DNA of 64,000 nucleotides. Origin: Gemmatales bacterium. GTDB taxonomy: Bacteria; Planctomycetota; Planctomycetia; Gemmatales; Gemmataceae. Under the pieces are notes generated by a model. That model saw only the letters and a program-made list of their open reading frames with translations. It did no database searches and was not told the origin of the DNA. Below are positions 56,015 through 64,000 of this stretch, piece after piece. The first letter of the stretch is position 1. Every line of letters begins with the position of its first letter. The position numbers were made by a program, and so were the translations under genes. The stretch lies in assembly GCA_026004675.1 (NCBI GenBank), contig BPJP01000002.1, positions 248,001-312,000 on the forward strand. The letters are read 5' to 3'.

Positions 56015-57727
56015 TCAATGGTTCAACGAGAACTCCATCGAATTGATCAGAACCCAGTAGATGTCTTCAAGCGTGCGGGCACGTTGTTTGCCTTTCGTGC
56101 CGGCCAGCCATTTTTCAAAAAGGGCGCTTTCTTCAGCGGTTGGCAAACGCGACAGAACCGCCAGGTAGGCGGTTTCGACGGCTTTTTTGTCGTCAGGTGC
56201 CAGCATGGCGATCCGGCTGGAAGCGTTGAATATCCCTTGTTCGGTTTTTTCTTTGACCAGCTTGCCATTCATCAGCAATAGACGCTGGGGGAGAGTACCT
56301 GTTTGCGGTTCCAGCTCGTTCTTGCCAGCATCTCCGTAACGCTTGATAAATTCGTTTTGCCCTGCCGCGGTGGCGATCCGCACAAGAATATGCGATTCGG
56401 AGTCGATTGTTTGCAGGGAAGCCGACTGCAGCAAGCCTCCCACCATTTGTTCGGGGCGCAACGGCGTCAACGGGAAGACCGCCCAGGTTTGCACGTGAGC
56501 AGGAGTGAGTTCTCCAGCCGTCAGATACATGGCGCCCCAAGGCAGAGAGGAAATCCCCGGCGCAACGGGAGACAGTGCCAGGACGGATGCATATTCGCCA
56601 TCCACGAATCCGTTACTAGCGCAACTGCTGCGCTGAAACGCCTCGGTCGCTGCAATGACCTGGATCAGGCGATGCAGATCGAAATGATGTGCGGCGAAAT
56701 CTTCCGCAAGAATGTCCAATTGTTCCAGCAGCGGATACGATGATGCGTCGGCGACGATGTTGTCAACTGGTTCGATCAACGGTTTGCCCGTCATGAGCGC
56801 CCACATTCGATTTGCCATCGCCCGAGCGAAATACCGGTTTTCGCGGTGGGTGACCCAATGAGCCAGCTGTTCGCGCAGTGTTCCATGGCTGGGTCGAAGT
56901 TCTGGCAGGAAAGGGACGTTCGGCTCGACGACGATTTTTTTCTTGGTTCGGCGATCTTCCATGTGGTAGACGCCGTTGCTGTCATAAATGCCGGTGAATC
57001 CCTGGCGGACGCCGCCGAAAAACGCCGCCAATGCTTGAAACTGCTCTTGCTTCCATTCTTCAAACGGGTGGTCATGGCATTGGGCACAATCGAGCCGTAA
57101 TGCCAGAAAGGCTCGGGAAACCTGCCCGGCCAGTCTTTCAGGGTTTGGTTTCTTGTTATTCTCGATGGTTACCGTGATAAAGTTCGTGGCGGGCTTGTCC
57201 GTCCAAAGTCCCTGGTCGGCAATCAGATGGCGAACGATCTCATCGTACGGGCGGTTCTCCATGAGTTGATCGCTTAACCAGGAGACGAACCGACGCCGGC
57301 GATAAAGGATGAATGGCCCGTCTTCGGTTCCGACATAGGCCCGTGCCAGTCGCTCGGCGAGATAGTCCGCATAGCGACGATCTTTCAAGATGCCTGCCAA
57401 CCACCATTGGATCGGCTCCGGACCGCCATAAGCCTGGAACTGGCGAATCTCCTGCAAGGAAGGAATGGTGCCTGTCAACCCCAACGACAATCGGCGGATG
57501 ATCGTCAAAGCGGATGCCCGCGGAGCTGGATGCAGGTTTCTTTCCGCCCACTGCCGTCGAAATGCGGAGTTGAACTTCTCGACGACGGACTGAAAGTCGG
57601 CATCCTGAAAACGACTGGGTTGGAAATCTTCGACACGGGGCGGGGCTGCTTTGGGAAACAGGTTCGCCGCCAAGGCGACTAAACCAGTCGCAACCAGCAG
57701 GACAAAGACGATGTTACGCAGCCACAT
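56015..57727 (-). CDS. DUF1549/DUF1553 family protein
   Basis: 570 residues from ATG 57727 (MWLRNIVFVLLVATGL, an N-terminal membrane or signal helix); an ATG 24 bases upstream is also possible. DUF1549 region: IIRRLSLGLTGTIPSLQEI and the haem-like RLDCAQCHDHPFEEWKQ. DUF1553 region: RYFARAMANRMWALMTGKPLIEPVDN and LLLMNGKLV. Members are usually envelope proteins of planctomycetes, some with N-terminal cytochrome c domains, absent here. Operon with DUF1501 downstream. Biochemical role unknown. Confidence 0.92.
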   Translation of the reverse strand: MWLRNIVFVLLVATGLVALAANLFPKAAPPRVEDFQPSRFQDADFQSVVEKFNSAFRRQWAERNLHPAPRASALTIIRRLSLGLTGTIPSLQEIRQFQAYGGPEPIQWWLAGILKDRRYADYLAERLARAYVGTEDGPFILYRRRRFVSWLSDQLMENRPYDEIVRHLIADQGLWTDKPATNFITVTIENNKKPNPERLAGQVSRAFLALRLDCAQCHDHPFEEWKQEQFQALAAFFGGVRQGFTGIYDSNGVYHMEDRRTKKKIVVEPNVPFLPELRPSHGTLREQLAHWVTHRENRYFARAMANRMWALMTGKPLIEPVDNIVADASSYPLLEQLDILAEDFAAHHFDLHRLIQVIAATEAFQRSSCASNGFVDGEYASVLALSPVAPGISSLPWGAMYLTAGELTPAHVQTWAVFPLTPLRPEQMVGGLLQSASLQTIDSESHILVRIATAAGQNEFIKRYGDAGKNELEPQTGTLPQRLLLMNGKLVKEKTEQGIFNASSRIAMLAPDDKKAVETAYLAVLSRLPTAEESALFEKWLAGTKGKQRARTLEDIYWVLINSMEFSLNH

Positions 57728-57876
57728 GATGACACCACTCCCTTCTTCCATCTTAAGTTACCGGGTGGAGGAATGAAAGTTTCAAAAGGGAAAGGGCGAC
57801 AGCCATTCCACCGACCATCCCGAGGTGAACACAATGCGGAGACGGCGAACCAACGGCTGGGCTGCTGCCCCGAGTA

Positions 57877-59376
57877 TCAGAGTCCCTGCTCGATCATTTG
57901 TTCGATGAGATCCATGTCGAGTGCGGCTTCCACTGCGTCGGCGAGACAGTCCAGTCTCTGGTCCAGATGCAGGCCTTCAGGGTTGCCCGATTCGGTCCAG
58001 CCCAGGGTTCGGAGCCAGGTTCGGCGCAACAAGTCATTGGCGAACACAGCATGAAGGTAGCATCCCCAGATGCGGCCATCCGGGGTGCTGGTGCCGTCCG
58101 TTTCGTCGACGGCGATGCCGTTGCGTTGTTTGATGTGCAAAAGAGGTGGGGTCACGGCGGTTTTGCCCATGTGGATTTCGTAACCCGTTACTGGCTGGCC
58201 AGCGAGAGGAACGAGCCAGGATCGGCCAGGCGGAGGGGCGATTTCGGCCTGTACCTGGCAGGTCTGTTTGGCCACATAAAAAGTCGTAGTGAAAGGCAAT
58301 AATCCAAGCCCATCGCTTTCTTTGACCGACGATTCAACGCGATCCGGGTCGTACAGCTTCTTGCCCAGCATTTGAAAACCGCCACAGATGCCGACGATGG
58401 GACAATCGGCGTTGACGACAGCATGGGCGAGACCGGTCTGCCTGAGCCAATGCAAATCAGCCATGGTGCTTTTGCTGCCGGGCAAAACAATGGCGTGAGG
58501 TCGCCCAAGACTGGCCGATGACTCCACATAGCGGACCCGGATACCAGGCTCGGCTCGCAGCGGATCGAAATCGTCGAAATTGGAAATCCGTGGGAAACGA
58601 AGCACAGCGATGTCGATCTCTCCTGGGTTCGCTTTGGCCAAGAGATTGGTGTCATCAAGAGCGACCGCGTCTTCTTCCGGAATCGCCAGGTTCTTGAGAA
58701 ACGGGATGACGCCGACAACCGGAAGTCGGCTTCGTTGTTCCAGGATGCCAACGCCTCGGGCGAATAGCGCGGGATCGCCACGAAACTTGTTGACGATCAG
58801 GCCACGAACGAAAGGACGGTCGGCATCGAGGAGGTCGAGAGTGCCGAGAAGCTGAGCAAAGATGCCGCCACGGTCGATATCGCCGACGAGGAGAACGGGA
58901 GCCTTGGCGTAGCGCGCCATCGCCATGTTCGCGATGTCATTGTCGCGGAGGTTCAATTCCGCCGGGCTGCCGGCTCCCTCGATGATGATGAGATCGTATT
59001 GGCTGCGAAGTCGATCGAAGGCAACGGTAACGACGGGCCACAGTTCATCCCGGCGGCGAAAGTAGCCTTTGGCTTCGAGTGTGGTCCAACGCCGACCCAA
59101 AACGACCACCTGGCTTTGGGCGTCGGCTTGTGGTTTCAGCAAGATGGGATTCATTTCCGCGGCAGGTTCGACGCCGGCGGCAACCGCTTGCACTGCCTGA
59201 GCACGGCCGATTTCGGCTCCGTCTCTGCAGACCGCCGAATTATTCGACATATTCTGTGCTTTGAACGGTACGACCCGCTGACCACGTCGCCGGTAAATCC
59301 GGCACAATGCAGCCACCAACAGGCTTTTTCCCGCCGACGAACTCGAGCCTTGGATCATCAAAGCACGGGCTGTCAC
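57877..59376 (-). CDS. cobQ: Cobyric acid synthase
   Basis: 499 residues from GTG 59376 (MTARALMIQGSSSSAGKS, the standard CobQ N-terminus with a P-loop-like region); a TTG and an ATG nearby are alternatives. It amidates the corrin side chains b, d, e and g. The N-terminal DTBS-like domain has IEGAGSPAELNLRDNDIANM, and the C-terminal class I glutamine amidotransferase domain has the nucleophile Cys in VGICGGFQMLGK, with His in GCYLHAVF. No other cobalamin gene is adjacent. Confidence 0.93.
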   Translation of the reverse strand: MTARALMIQGSSSSAGKSLLVAALCRIYRRRGQRVVPFKAQNMSNNSAVCRDGAEIGRAQAVQAVAAGVEPAAEMNPILLKPQADAQSQVVVLGRRWTTLEAKGYFRRRDELWPVVTVAFDRLRSQYDLIIIEGAGSPAELNLRDNDIANMAMARYAKAPVLLVGDIDRGGIFAQLLGTLDLLDADRPFVRGLIVNKFRGDPALFARGVGILEQRSRLPVVGVIPFLKNLAIPEEDAVALDDTNLLAKANPGEIDIAVLRFPRISNFDDFDPLRAEPGIRVRYVESSASLGRPHAIVLPGSKSTMADLHWLRQTGLAHAVVNADCPIVGICGGFQMLGKKLYDPDRVESSVKESDGLGLLPFTTTFYVAKQTCQVQAEIAPPPGRSWLVPLAGQPVTGYEIHMGKTAVTPPLLHIKQRNGIAVDETDGTSTPDGRIWGCYLHAVFANDLLRRTWLRTLGWTESGNPEGLHLDQRLDCLADAVEAALDMDLIEQMIEQGL

Positions 59377-59470
59377 GGCACCGATCCTTTGACACAATCA
59401 GAGGCGCGGGCTGCTTCGAAAACCAGGTGCTCGACGAACGCAGCCTGGTCGTTCACCAATTTCGATCGGA

Positions 59471-59848
59471 CTAGACAGACGACGAGGCGGCTTCTTTGTT
59501 TTCCGCCGGCTCGGATTCTGGTTTTGGCGGCTCTTGGCCAGGTAAAAGGATGTGCTGAATACGAACAGAAGTGAACGGCTGGCGATGTCCTTTGAGTCGA
59601 CGGTAGTTCTTTCTTCGGCGAAAGTGCTGGATGTAGAACTTCTTTGACGGATGAGCGATAACCTCCGCCAGGACCCTCGCCCCTTCGACGATGGGCTGCC
59701 CAATGTGCGTTGTTTCTCCGTCCTTGCACAGCAGCACCCGCTTGAACTCCAGTCGCGTGCCGACTTCGGCCTCGCGAAAATCGAGACGCACGATGTCGCC
59801 TTCGCAAACATGATATTGCCGGGAACCGTCCTCGAAAATGGCGTACAT
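59471..59848 (-). CDS. rplU: 50S ribosomal protein L21 (bL21)
   Basis: 125 residues. MYAIFEDGSRQYHVCEGDIVRLDFREAEVG opening and FRRRKNYRRLKGHRQPFTSVRI near residues 80-102 identify bL21. An additional acidic tail (EPPKPESEPAENKEAASSSV) makes it about 20 residues longer than the usual protein. rpmA (bL27), its normal neighbour, does not follow; cobQ does. The frame is open far upstream, but the start at 59848 matches the family. Confidence 0.93.
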   Translation of the reverse strand: MYAIFEDGSRQYHVCEGDIVRLDFREAEVGTRLEFKRVLLCKDGETTHIGQPIVEGARVLAEVIAHPSKKFYIQHFRRRKNYRRLKGHRQPFTSVRIQHILLPGQEPPKPESEPAENKEAASSSV

Positions 59849-60054
59849 GATATTCTGCTCAGCGATGGAGGATATCGACCGATTCATCTCGAAAGAACTA
59901 ATGTAGCGAACCAGCGTCGTTTTGGCTAGAGCAGTGGGGCAAGCCCAACTCCAGATTTGACTTTTCCTGGACCATTCATACCTTGAAATCCAGATTGGGG
60001 AGGTCGTCCCAAACGCACCCCTCGGGACAAGGCAATTCGAAATTGGAGGATAAA

Positions 60055-60567
60055 ATGGCACGTACGGTGACATTCAAAGGGCAGAGTCTCAACCTCGTTG
60101 GTCCGGAATTGAAAGTCGGCGATCAGGCTCCCAATTTCGCCTGCGTTACCAGTGATCTCCAAGTGATCGGTATCGACAAGACGCCTGCGAAAACCCGCTT
60201 GTTCAGCGTGGTTCCCTCGCTTGATACGCCTGTTTGCAGCGAACAGACGAAAAAGTTCGAGCAGGAACTGGCGGCCCTGAAAGACAGCGTGGCGGCTTAT
60301 ACTGTCAGCCTGGACTTGCCTTTCGCTCAAAAGCGTTTTTGTGCCGCAGAAGGGATCAACACGATGCAGACTCTGTCCGACGCCCACGATCATTCGTTCG
60401 GCAAGGCGTACGGTGTGCTCATCGAAGGTCTGCCGATCCCGTTGCTCGCAAGGGCCATTTTCGTCGTCGACAAGAACGGGAAAATCGCTTATGTGGAATA
60501 TGTGCCGGAAGTAACATCGCACCCGAATTACGAAAAGGCGCTGGAGGCTCTTAAAGCCGCATCGTGA
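60055..60567 (+). CDS. tpx: Thiol peroxidase (Tpx, 2-Cys peroxiredoxin)
   Basis: 170 residues. Reduces H2O2 and alkyl peroxides with thioredoxin. Peroxidatic Cys61 in VVPSLDTPVCSEQT and resolving Cys96 in KRFCAAEG. The N-terminus VTFKGQSLNLVGPELKVGDQAPNF is typical. ATG 60055 has GGAGGATAAA directly upstream. The stop overlaps the GTG start of the next gene (GTGA), so translation is probably coupled. Confidence 0.96.
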   Translation: MARTVTFKGQSLNLVGPELKVGDQAPNFACVTSDLQVIGIDKTPAKTRLFSVVPSLDTPVCSEQTKKFEQELAALKDSVAAYTVSLDLPFAQKRFCAAEGINTMQTLSDAHDHSFGKAYGVLIEGLPIPLLARAIFVVDKNGKIAYVEYVPEVTSHPNYEKALEALKAAS

Positions 60568-61568
60568 CTGTCATGAAAGCTGCATACTTCGAAACCACGG
60601 GCGGTCCGGACGTGATACGATGGGGCGAGTTGCCAACTCCGACGCCCGGACCGGGTGAAGTGCTGGTTCGCGTTGGCGCGGTATCGCTGAATCCGGTCGA
60701 TACGTACATTCGTGCCGGCCTGGTGGCGATGCCGCTGCCCAAGCCATTCATTCCTGGCTGCGACGTAGCGGGCAAGGTCGAAAAAGTCGGTCCAGACGTC
60801 AAGCGTTTCAAGGTCGGCGATCGCGTTTGGGGCAGCAATCAGGGACTGCTTGGCCGACAGGGTACTTTCGCAGAGTATGTCTGCGCCCACGAAGATTACC
60901 TCTATCCGACGCCAGAAGGCGTCTCCGATGAAGAAGCAGCAGCGGCGGCACTAGTCGGCATCACGGCCCATCTCGGGCTTTTCAATCGAGCCAAATTGAA
61001 GGCCGATGAAACCGTTTTCGTCAATGGCGGTACGGGCGGCGTCGGTTCGATGGTCGTGCAGATGGCCAAGGCTGTCGGCGCTCGAGTCGCCGCCACGGTC
61101 GGCTCCTCCGAAAAAGCCCAACTCTGCCAGTCGCTCGGCGCCGATCTTGTCATCAATTACAAAACCGACGATGTCGACGCACTGCTCAAAGATTTCACCG
61201 GCGGTGCCGGATTAAACGTCTGGTATGAGACGTTGCGCGAACCGAATTTTGTCCGCACGGTCTCACTGATGGCGAAACGCGGACGAATCATCGTCATGGC
61301 GGGCAGGCAGGCTCAGCCCGTTTTTCCTGTCGGACCTTTTTATGTCAATGACTTGTCGTTGTTCGGTTTCGCCATGTTCAACGCCACGCCGGACGAACAG
61401 CGACAATGTGCCGAGGATATCAACCGCTGGTTCCAAGAAAAGAAACTGCGCGCGGTCATCGGCAAGACCTTCAAACTGTCCCAGGCCGCCGACGCCCACC
61501 GACTACAAGAAGACAATACCCTCAACAAAGCCGGCACACTGGTTGGCAAAATCGTATTGAAACCATAA
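60564..61568 (+). CDS. MDR-family NADPH:quinone oxidoreductase-like protein
   Basis: 334 residues. Medium-chain dehydrogenase without the catalytic-zinc lobe cysteines: MKAAYFETTGGPDVIRWGELP, SLNPVDTYIRAG, PGCDVAGKVEKVG, nucleotide-binding VNGGTGGVGSMVVQMAKAVGA. Resembles quinone reductase/crotonyl-type enzymes that reduce quinones with NADPH. It overlaps tpx by 4 bases; pairing with a peroxidase suggests an oxidative-stress role, which is inference. Start is GTG 60564 or ATG 60573. Confidence 0.88.
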   Translation: MTVMKAAYFETTGGPDVIRWGELPTPTPGPGEVLVRVGAVSLNPVDTYIRAGLVAMPLPKPFIPGCDVAGKVEKVGPDVKRFKVGDRVWGSNQGLLGRQGTFAEYVCAHEDYLYPTPEGVSDEEAAAAALVGITAHLGLFNRAKLKADETVFVNGGTGGVGSMVVQMAKAVGARVAATVGSSEKAQLCQSLGADLVINYKTDDVDALLKDFTGGAGLNVWYETLREPNFVRTVSLMAKRGRIIVMAGRQAQPVFPVGPFYVNDLSLFGFAMFNATPDEQRQCAEDINRWFQEKKLRAVIGKTFKLSQAADAHRLQEDNTLNKAGTLVGKIVLKP

Positions 61569-61584
61569 TCGACGACCCGCAATT

Positions 61585-64000
61585 TTACGGGATCTTGCGA
61601 AGGGTGAAATAAGCCTCCGCGGGAAAGAATTCAGTGTCCGCGTTTGTCAGATTCTTCAAGCGAAATTCGTAGACGAAGCCGATACGCAACTCCTTCAAAC
61701 GCAGCTTGACCTGTTCACCATGACGGTGCACCTGCACGGCGAAGCGTTCGCTCCGGCGATCGATATCTTTGCCTCCGTAGGCGGAGGTCACCAGTCGGCG
61801 AGCCGAAAAGATGGAATAATTCGCCGGGTCACCGGCCGCTGCCACATCGACGGGTTTGGTGAAGCGGATCAAAAAGCCGTCCCGTTCGGCTTGTACTTCC
61901 GCAATGCCTGGGACGATCGACTTGGGAGTCAGGCGAACGACGGCACCGATATTGTTGCCTCCGCCCCAGCCGCTGTCGCGCATTTCGCCGATATAGATGC
62001 TGCCATCAGGAGCGACGCCGCAGGCAACGGGGCCGAGGAAGCCGGTCTTCCCTTTCGGCGTATTGTAGCTGAAGGGATAGACCGCTCCCTGATAGGTATT
62101 GCCGACTTTTTGCAAACTCATGCGGACCAATCGGCGGGTGTCATATTCACAACCGACAATGTGATTTTCGAACGGGCCGAACAAAGGACCGCCTCGTTTC
62201 CTGGCAACAGCGGTCGGTGTTTCCAGAAAACAGATGCCGTTGACGCTTCTCGTCCAGGGATGCGGAATCGCGATCGCTGGCGGCGTATCGTCCGGTTGGA
62301 ACCCTCGTTTGCGTTCGATCGCGTTGATGAAGCCGTAGCGGGCACCTGGGATAACATGATTAAGCTCGTTGTAAGGATTCCAATTGCCCTGGTTGTCGGT
62401 GGCGAAAAGTGCACCGCTCTTGTTCCGCGCCAGCCCCATCGGGAACCGATGGCCTCCCGAAACCAGTTCGATGTGAAAGAGACGTGGATCGTCGGCGGTG
62501 GGCTGGCGTGGATCGAGCTTGATGACTTTGCCTCGAAGATGCGCTGCTGCTGGCGAGCGGTTGTCTTGCTGACAAGCCAACGCGATGTAGTAGGAGCCTT
62601 TGTCGTCGCGGGGCAAACCAATGGCCCAATCGTGGTAATCATCGGTGTGCCCCCAGCCGGATGCGAGCGTGATCACTCGATCCGCTCTCCCATCCCCGTC
62701 GTCGTCAAAGAGCCTCAAAAGGGCATATTTATTCACGACGTCCACATAATGATCGTAGGCGGCAGCGCCATAGGGGGCGGCCAATTCGTCGCTGTAAAGC
62801 TGCAACTGGTCTTCCAGCCCGTCGCCGTCGGTATCGCGAGCCAGCCAGACACGCCCTTTGAGGGAAGTGATGACCAGCGTGCCGTCCGGCTTCCAGGCGA
62901 ATCCGGTAGGCATCAAATGGTTTGGCAAAGGCAGGCGGGTTGCTTCGTAGCCGGGAACAACGTCCAACGCCACGGGCATTGGCGGCATCTCATCCGCCGC
63001 CTTTTCGACAATGCGGTCGACAGGTAAATCCGTTTCGTATGCCAACTCGAAGGAAGCCGATCCGTCTCGGGTGAAAACCACCATTCTTCCCTTGTCGATA
63101 TCGGCGAGACGCCCCGTTAGTATTCTGCCATGAAGCTCGACATGTTTGCCGAGAGGTGAGGCGAATGTCTTCTCCGAGGTCTCGGCGCGGCTGGTGGGGA
63201 CGCCGATTCTCCAGGCGAATGGCAATTTGTCGGACATGCCGGTGACAGTGATGCGCCGAACGAAGCCGGACTGGTTTTTCTTCGACGGTTTCGTAGTCAA
63301 CGTTTCTTTGACATGGACGACGATTTTGCCGGGAAACACGAGTCGGCGTTCAAATTCAAGGCCGCCGCGGACATGCCGGTAGCGGTCGATTTCGGTGGGA
63401 AATTGTCCGACGAGTTCAGGCAGGATGAGGTTGTTTTTGCCGACGAGGGCCAATTCGGAAATCGCGGCGCCAGCCGGCAACAGGTTCACGCCAGCCGCTT
63501 CCCAGAACCAGGTTTTTCCCTCGGTGTGTTGTCGCGCTGTGTCGCCGATCCACCATGCCGCCAGACGATTGGTTTCCAGATCGATCAAGATGTTGTGACG
63601 GTTCGGCAGTCCGATCAGCCAGGGCTTGATGAAGACGTTGCCGCCGTAGCGAAGAACGTCGGTCAAGACAAAAGCACGTTCATCCGGGGCGTTTCCTGAA
63701 TGGCGAACGATGCGGACGGGATTGGGTCTGGGAGGGATGAAGTCGGGCCGGTTCAGGACGGACCACACGGCGGCGAGCTGCCGATCGATGTCCCCATCGA
63801 GTACGCCTTGCACGGGCAATTGCACGGAAGGCATCTCCATGTTGGGGACGATACGTGCTGGGTTGCGAACGAAACGGTCGAACCAAGAGCGACGAATCCG
63901 CTGGCCGAGTTGCAATAATTGGGGGCCGCGAGTTCCTAACGGTCCTTTGGCCGGTGCGACCTTGCCGATCGGATGGCAGCTTAAACAGCCGAATCCATCG
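61585..64000 (-). CDS. Cytochrome c / beta-propeller dehydrogenase-like protein, 5' end outside window
   Basis: At least 805 codons; the frame stays open to the right edge, so the N-terminus (and any signal peptide) is missing. The first visible residues contain a haem motif CLSCH (63985-63973 on the minus strand) followed by GKVAPAKGPLGTRGPQL. The middle (from about 63000) has a propeller of the PVC-type dehydrogenase (sorbosone dehydrogenase-like) kind: LMPTGFAWKPDGTLVITSLKGRVWLARDTDGDG, LFDDDGDGRADRVITLASGWGH, MGLARNKSGALFATDNQGNWNPYNEL. A short Ig-like domain ends it (GFLIRFTKPVDVAAAGDPANYSI). Electron acceptor and substrate unknown. It converges on the MDR gene at 60564. Confidence 0.85.
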   Translation of the reverse strand, partial: DGFGCLSCHPIGKVAPAKGPLGTRGPQLLQLGQRIRRSWFDRFVRNPARIVPNMEMPSVQLPVQGVLDGDIDRQLAAVWSVLNRPDFIPPRPNPVRIVRHSGNAPDERAFVLTDVLRYGGNVFIKPWLIGLPNRHNILIDLETNRLAAWWIGDTARQHTEGKTWFWEAAGVNLLPAGAAISELALVGKNNLILPELVGQFPTEIDRYRHVRGGLEFERRLVFPGKIVVHVKETLTTKPSKKNQSGFVRRITVTGMSDKLPFAWRIGVPTSRAETSEKTFASPLGKHVELHGRILTGRLADIDKGRMVVFTRDGSASFELAYETDLPVDRIVEKAADEMPPMPVALDVVPGYEATRLPLPNHLMPTGFAWKPDGTLVITSLKGRVWLARDTDGDGLEDQLQLYSDELAAPYGAAAYDHYVDVVNKYALLRLFDDDGDGRADRVITLASGWGHTDDYHDWAIGLPRDDKGSYYIALACQQDNRSPAAAHLRGKVIKLDPRQPTADDPRLFHIELVSGGHRFPMGLARNKSGALFATDNQGNWNPYNELNHVIPGARYGFINAIERKRGFQPDDTPPAIAIPHPWTRSVNGICFLETPTAVARKRGGPLFGPFENHIVGCEYDTRRLVRMSLQKVGNTYQGAVYPFSYNTPKGKTGFLGPVACGVAPDGSIYIGEMRDSGWGGGNNIGAVVRLTPKSIVPGIAEVQAERDGFLIRFTKPVDVAAAGDPANYSIFSARRLVTSAYGGKDIDRRSERFAVQVHRHGEQVKLRLKELRIGFVYEFRLKNLTNADTEFFPAEAYFTLRKIP

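Overview
The window reads as chromosome from a planctomycete, probably a Gemmata-like lineage. Several marker families point there: a DUF1549/DUF1553 + DUF1501 gene pair, three secreted cytochrome c proteins (two carrying WD40 propellers), a TIGR03000-domain protein, Hanks-type kinases with N- or C-terminal extensions, an ECF-like sigma factor, a sulfatase and many WD40 repeats. GC is moderate to high. Apart from a dispersed intergenic repeat I see no prophage, insertion sequence, CRISPR array or rRNA.

Layout. 1-8 kb: cytochrome/WD40 protein (cut by the left edge), kbl, rpmE, prfA, prmC, class I fumarase, Gfo/Idh oxidoreductase. 8.2-8.6 kb: tRNA-Pro(GGG) and tRNA-Asp(GTC). 8.9-17 kb: a short repeat-bearing protein, a phosphatidylserine decarboxylase homologue, a DUF5654 membrane protein, mnmA, a coiled-coil lipoprotein, a kinase-fold protein lacking all three catalytic signature residues, dtd, an apparently active membrane Ser/Thr kinase and a Cys-rich TIGR03000 protein. 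17-26.6 kb: an MDR oxidoreductase, tRNA-Pro(CGG), a second cytochrome/WD40 protein, a BatA/VWA membrane protein, glucose-6-phosphate dehydrogenase fused to a cyclic-nucleotide-binding domain, and an RND adaptor. Four genes here are broken by fifteen single-base insertions, all in short homopolymers, which looks more like consensus error than decay. 26.6-34 kb: an RND pump with an extra C-terminal AAA-associated domain, a TolC-like lipoprotein and a porin. 34-43 kb: Ig-like secreted protein, maf, FHA-GAF-HD-GYP protein, guaB, tungsten aldehyde:ferredoxin oxidoreductase, sigma factor and a PyrK-like flavoprotein. 43-49 kb: two-component cluster. 49-54.7 kb: sulfatase, infC-rpmI-rplT-pheS, WD40/HEAT-like protein. 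54.7-64 kb: DUF1501/DUF1549 pair, cobQ, rplU, tpx, MDR quinone reductase and a large cytochrome/propeller dehydrogenase-like protein cut by the right edge.

How genes fit together. The adaptor, pump and outer-membrane factor at 25.5-32.5 kb form a tripartite efflux set. infC-rpmI-rplT is the conserved translation operon with pheS appended; infC appears to start at AUC behind a strong Shine-Dalgarno, as expected for an autoregulated IF-3 gene. The HK / Rcp-like receiver / receiver-PAS-HK series at 44.9-49 kb is a co-directional signalling operon facing a divergent histidine kinase. Most other genes are single units, typical of planctomycete chromosomes.

Most unusual: the RND pump with an AAA-associated C-terminal domain, the pseudokinase, the G6PDH-cNMP fusion, the CCxxx pentad protein, and the dispersed palindromic repeat. 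All family calls are from reading motifs by eye; no database search was run.
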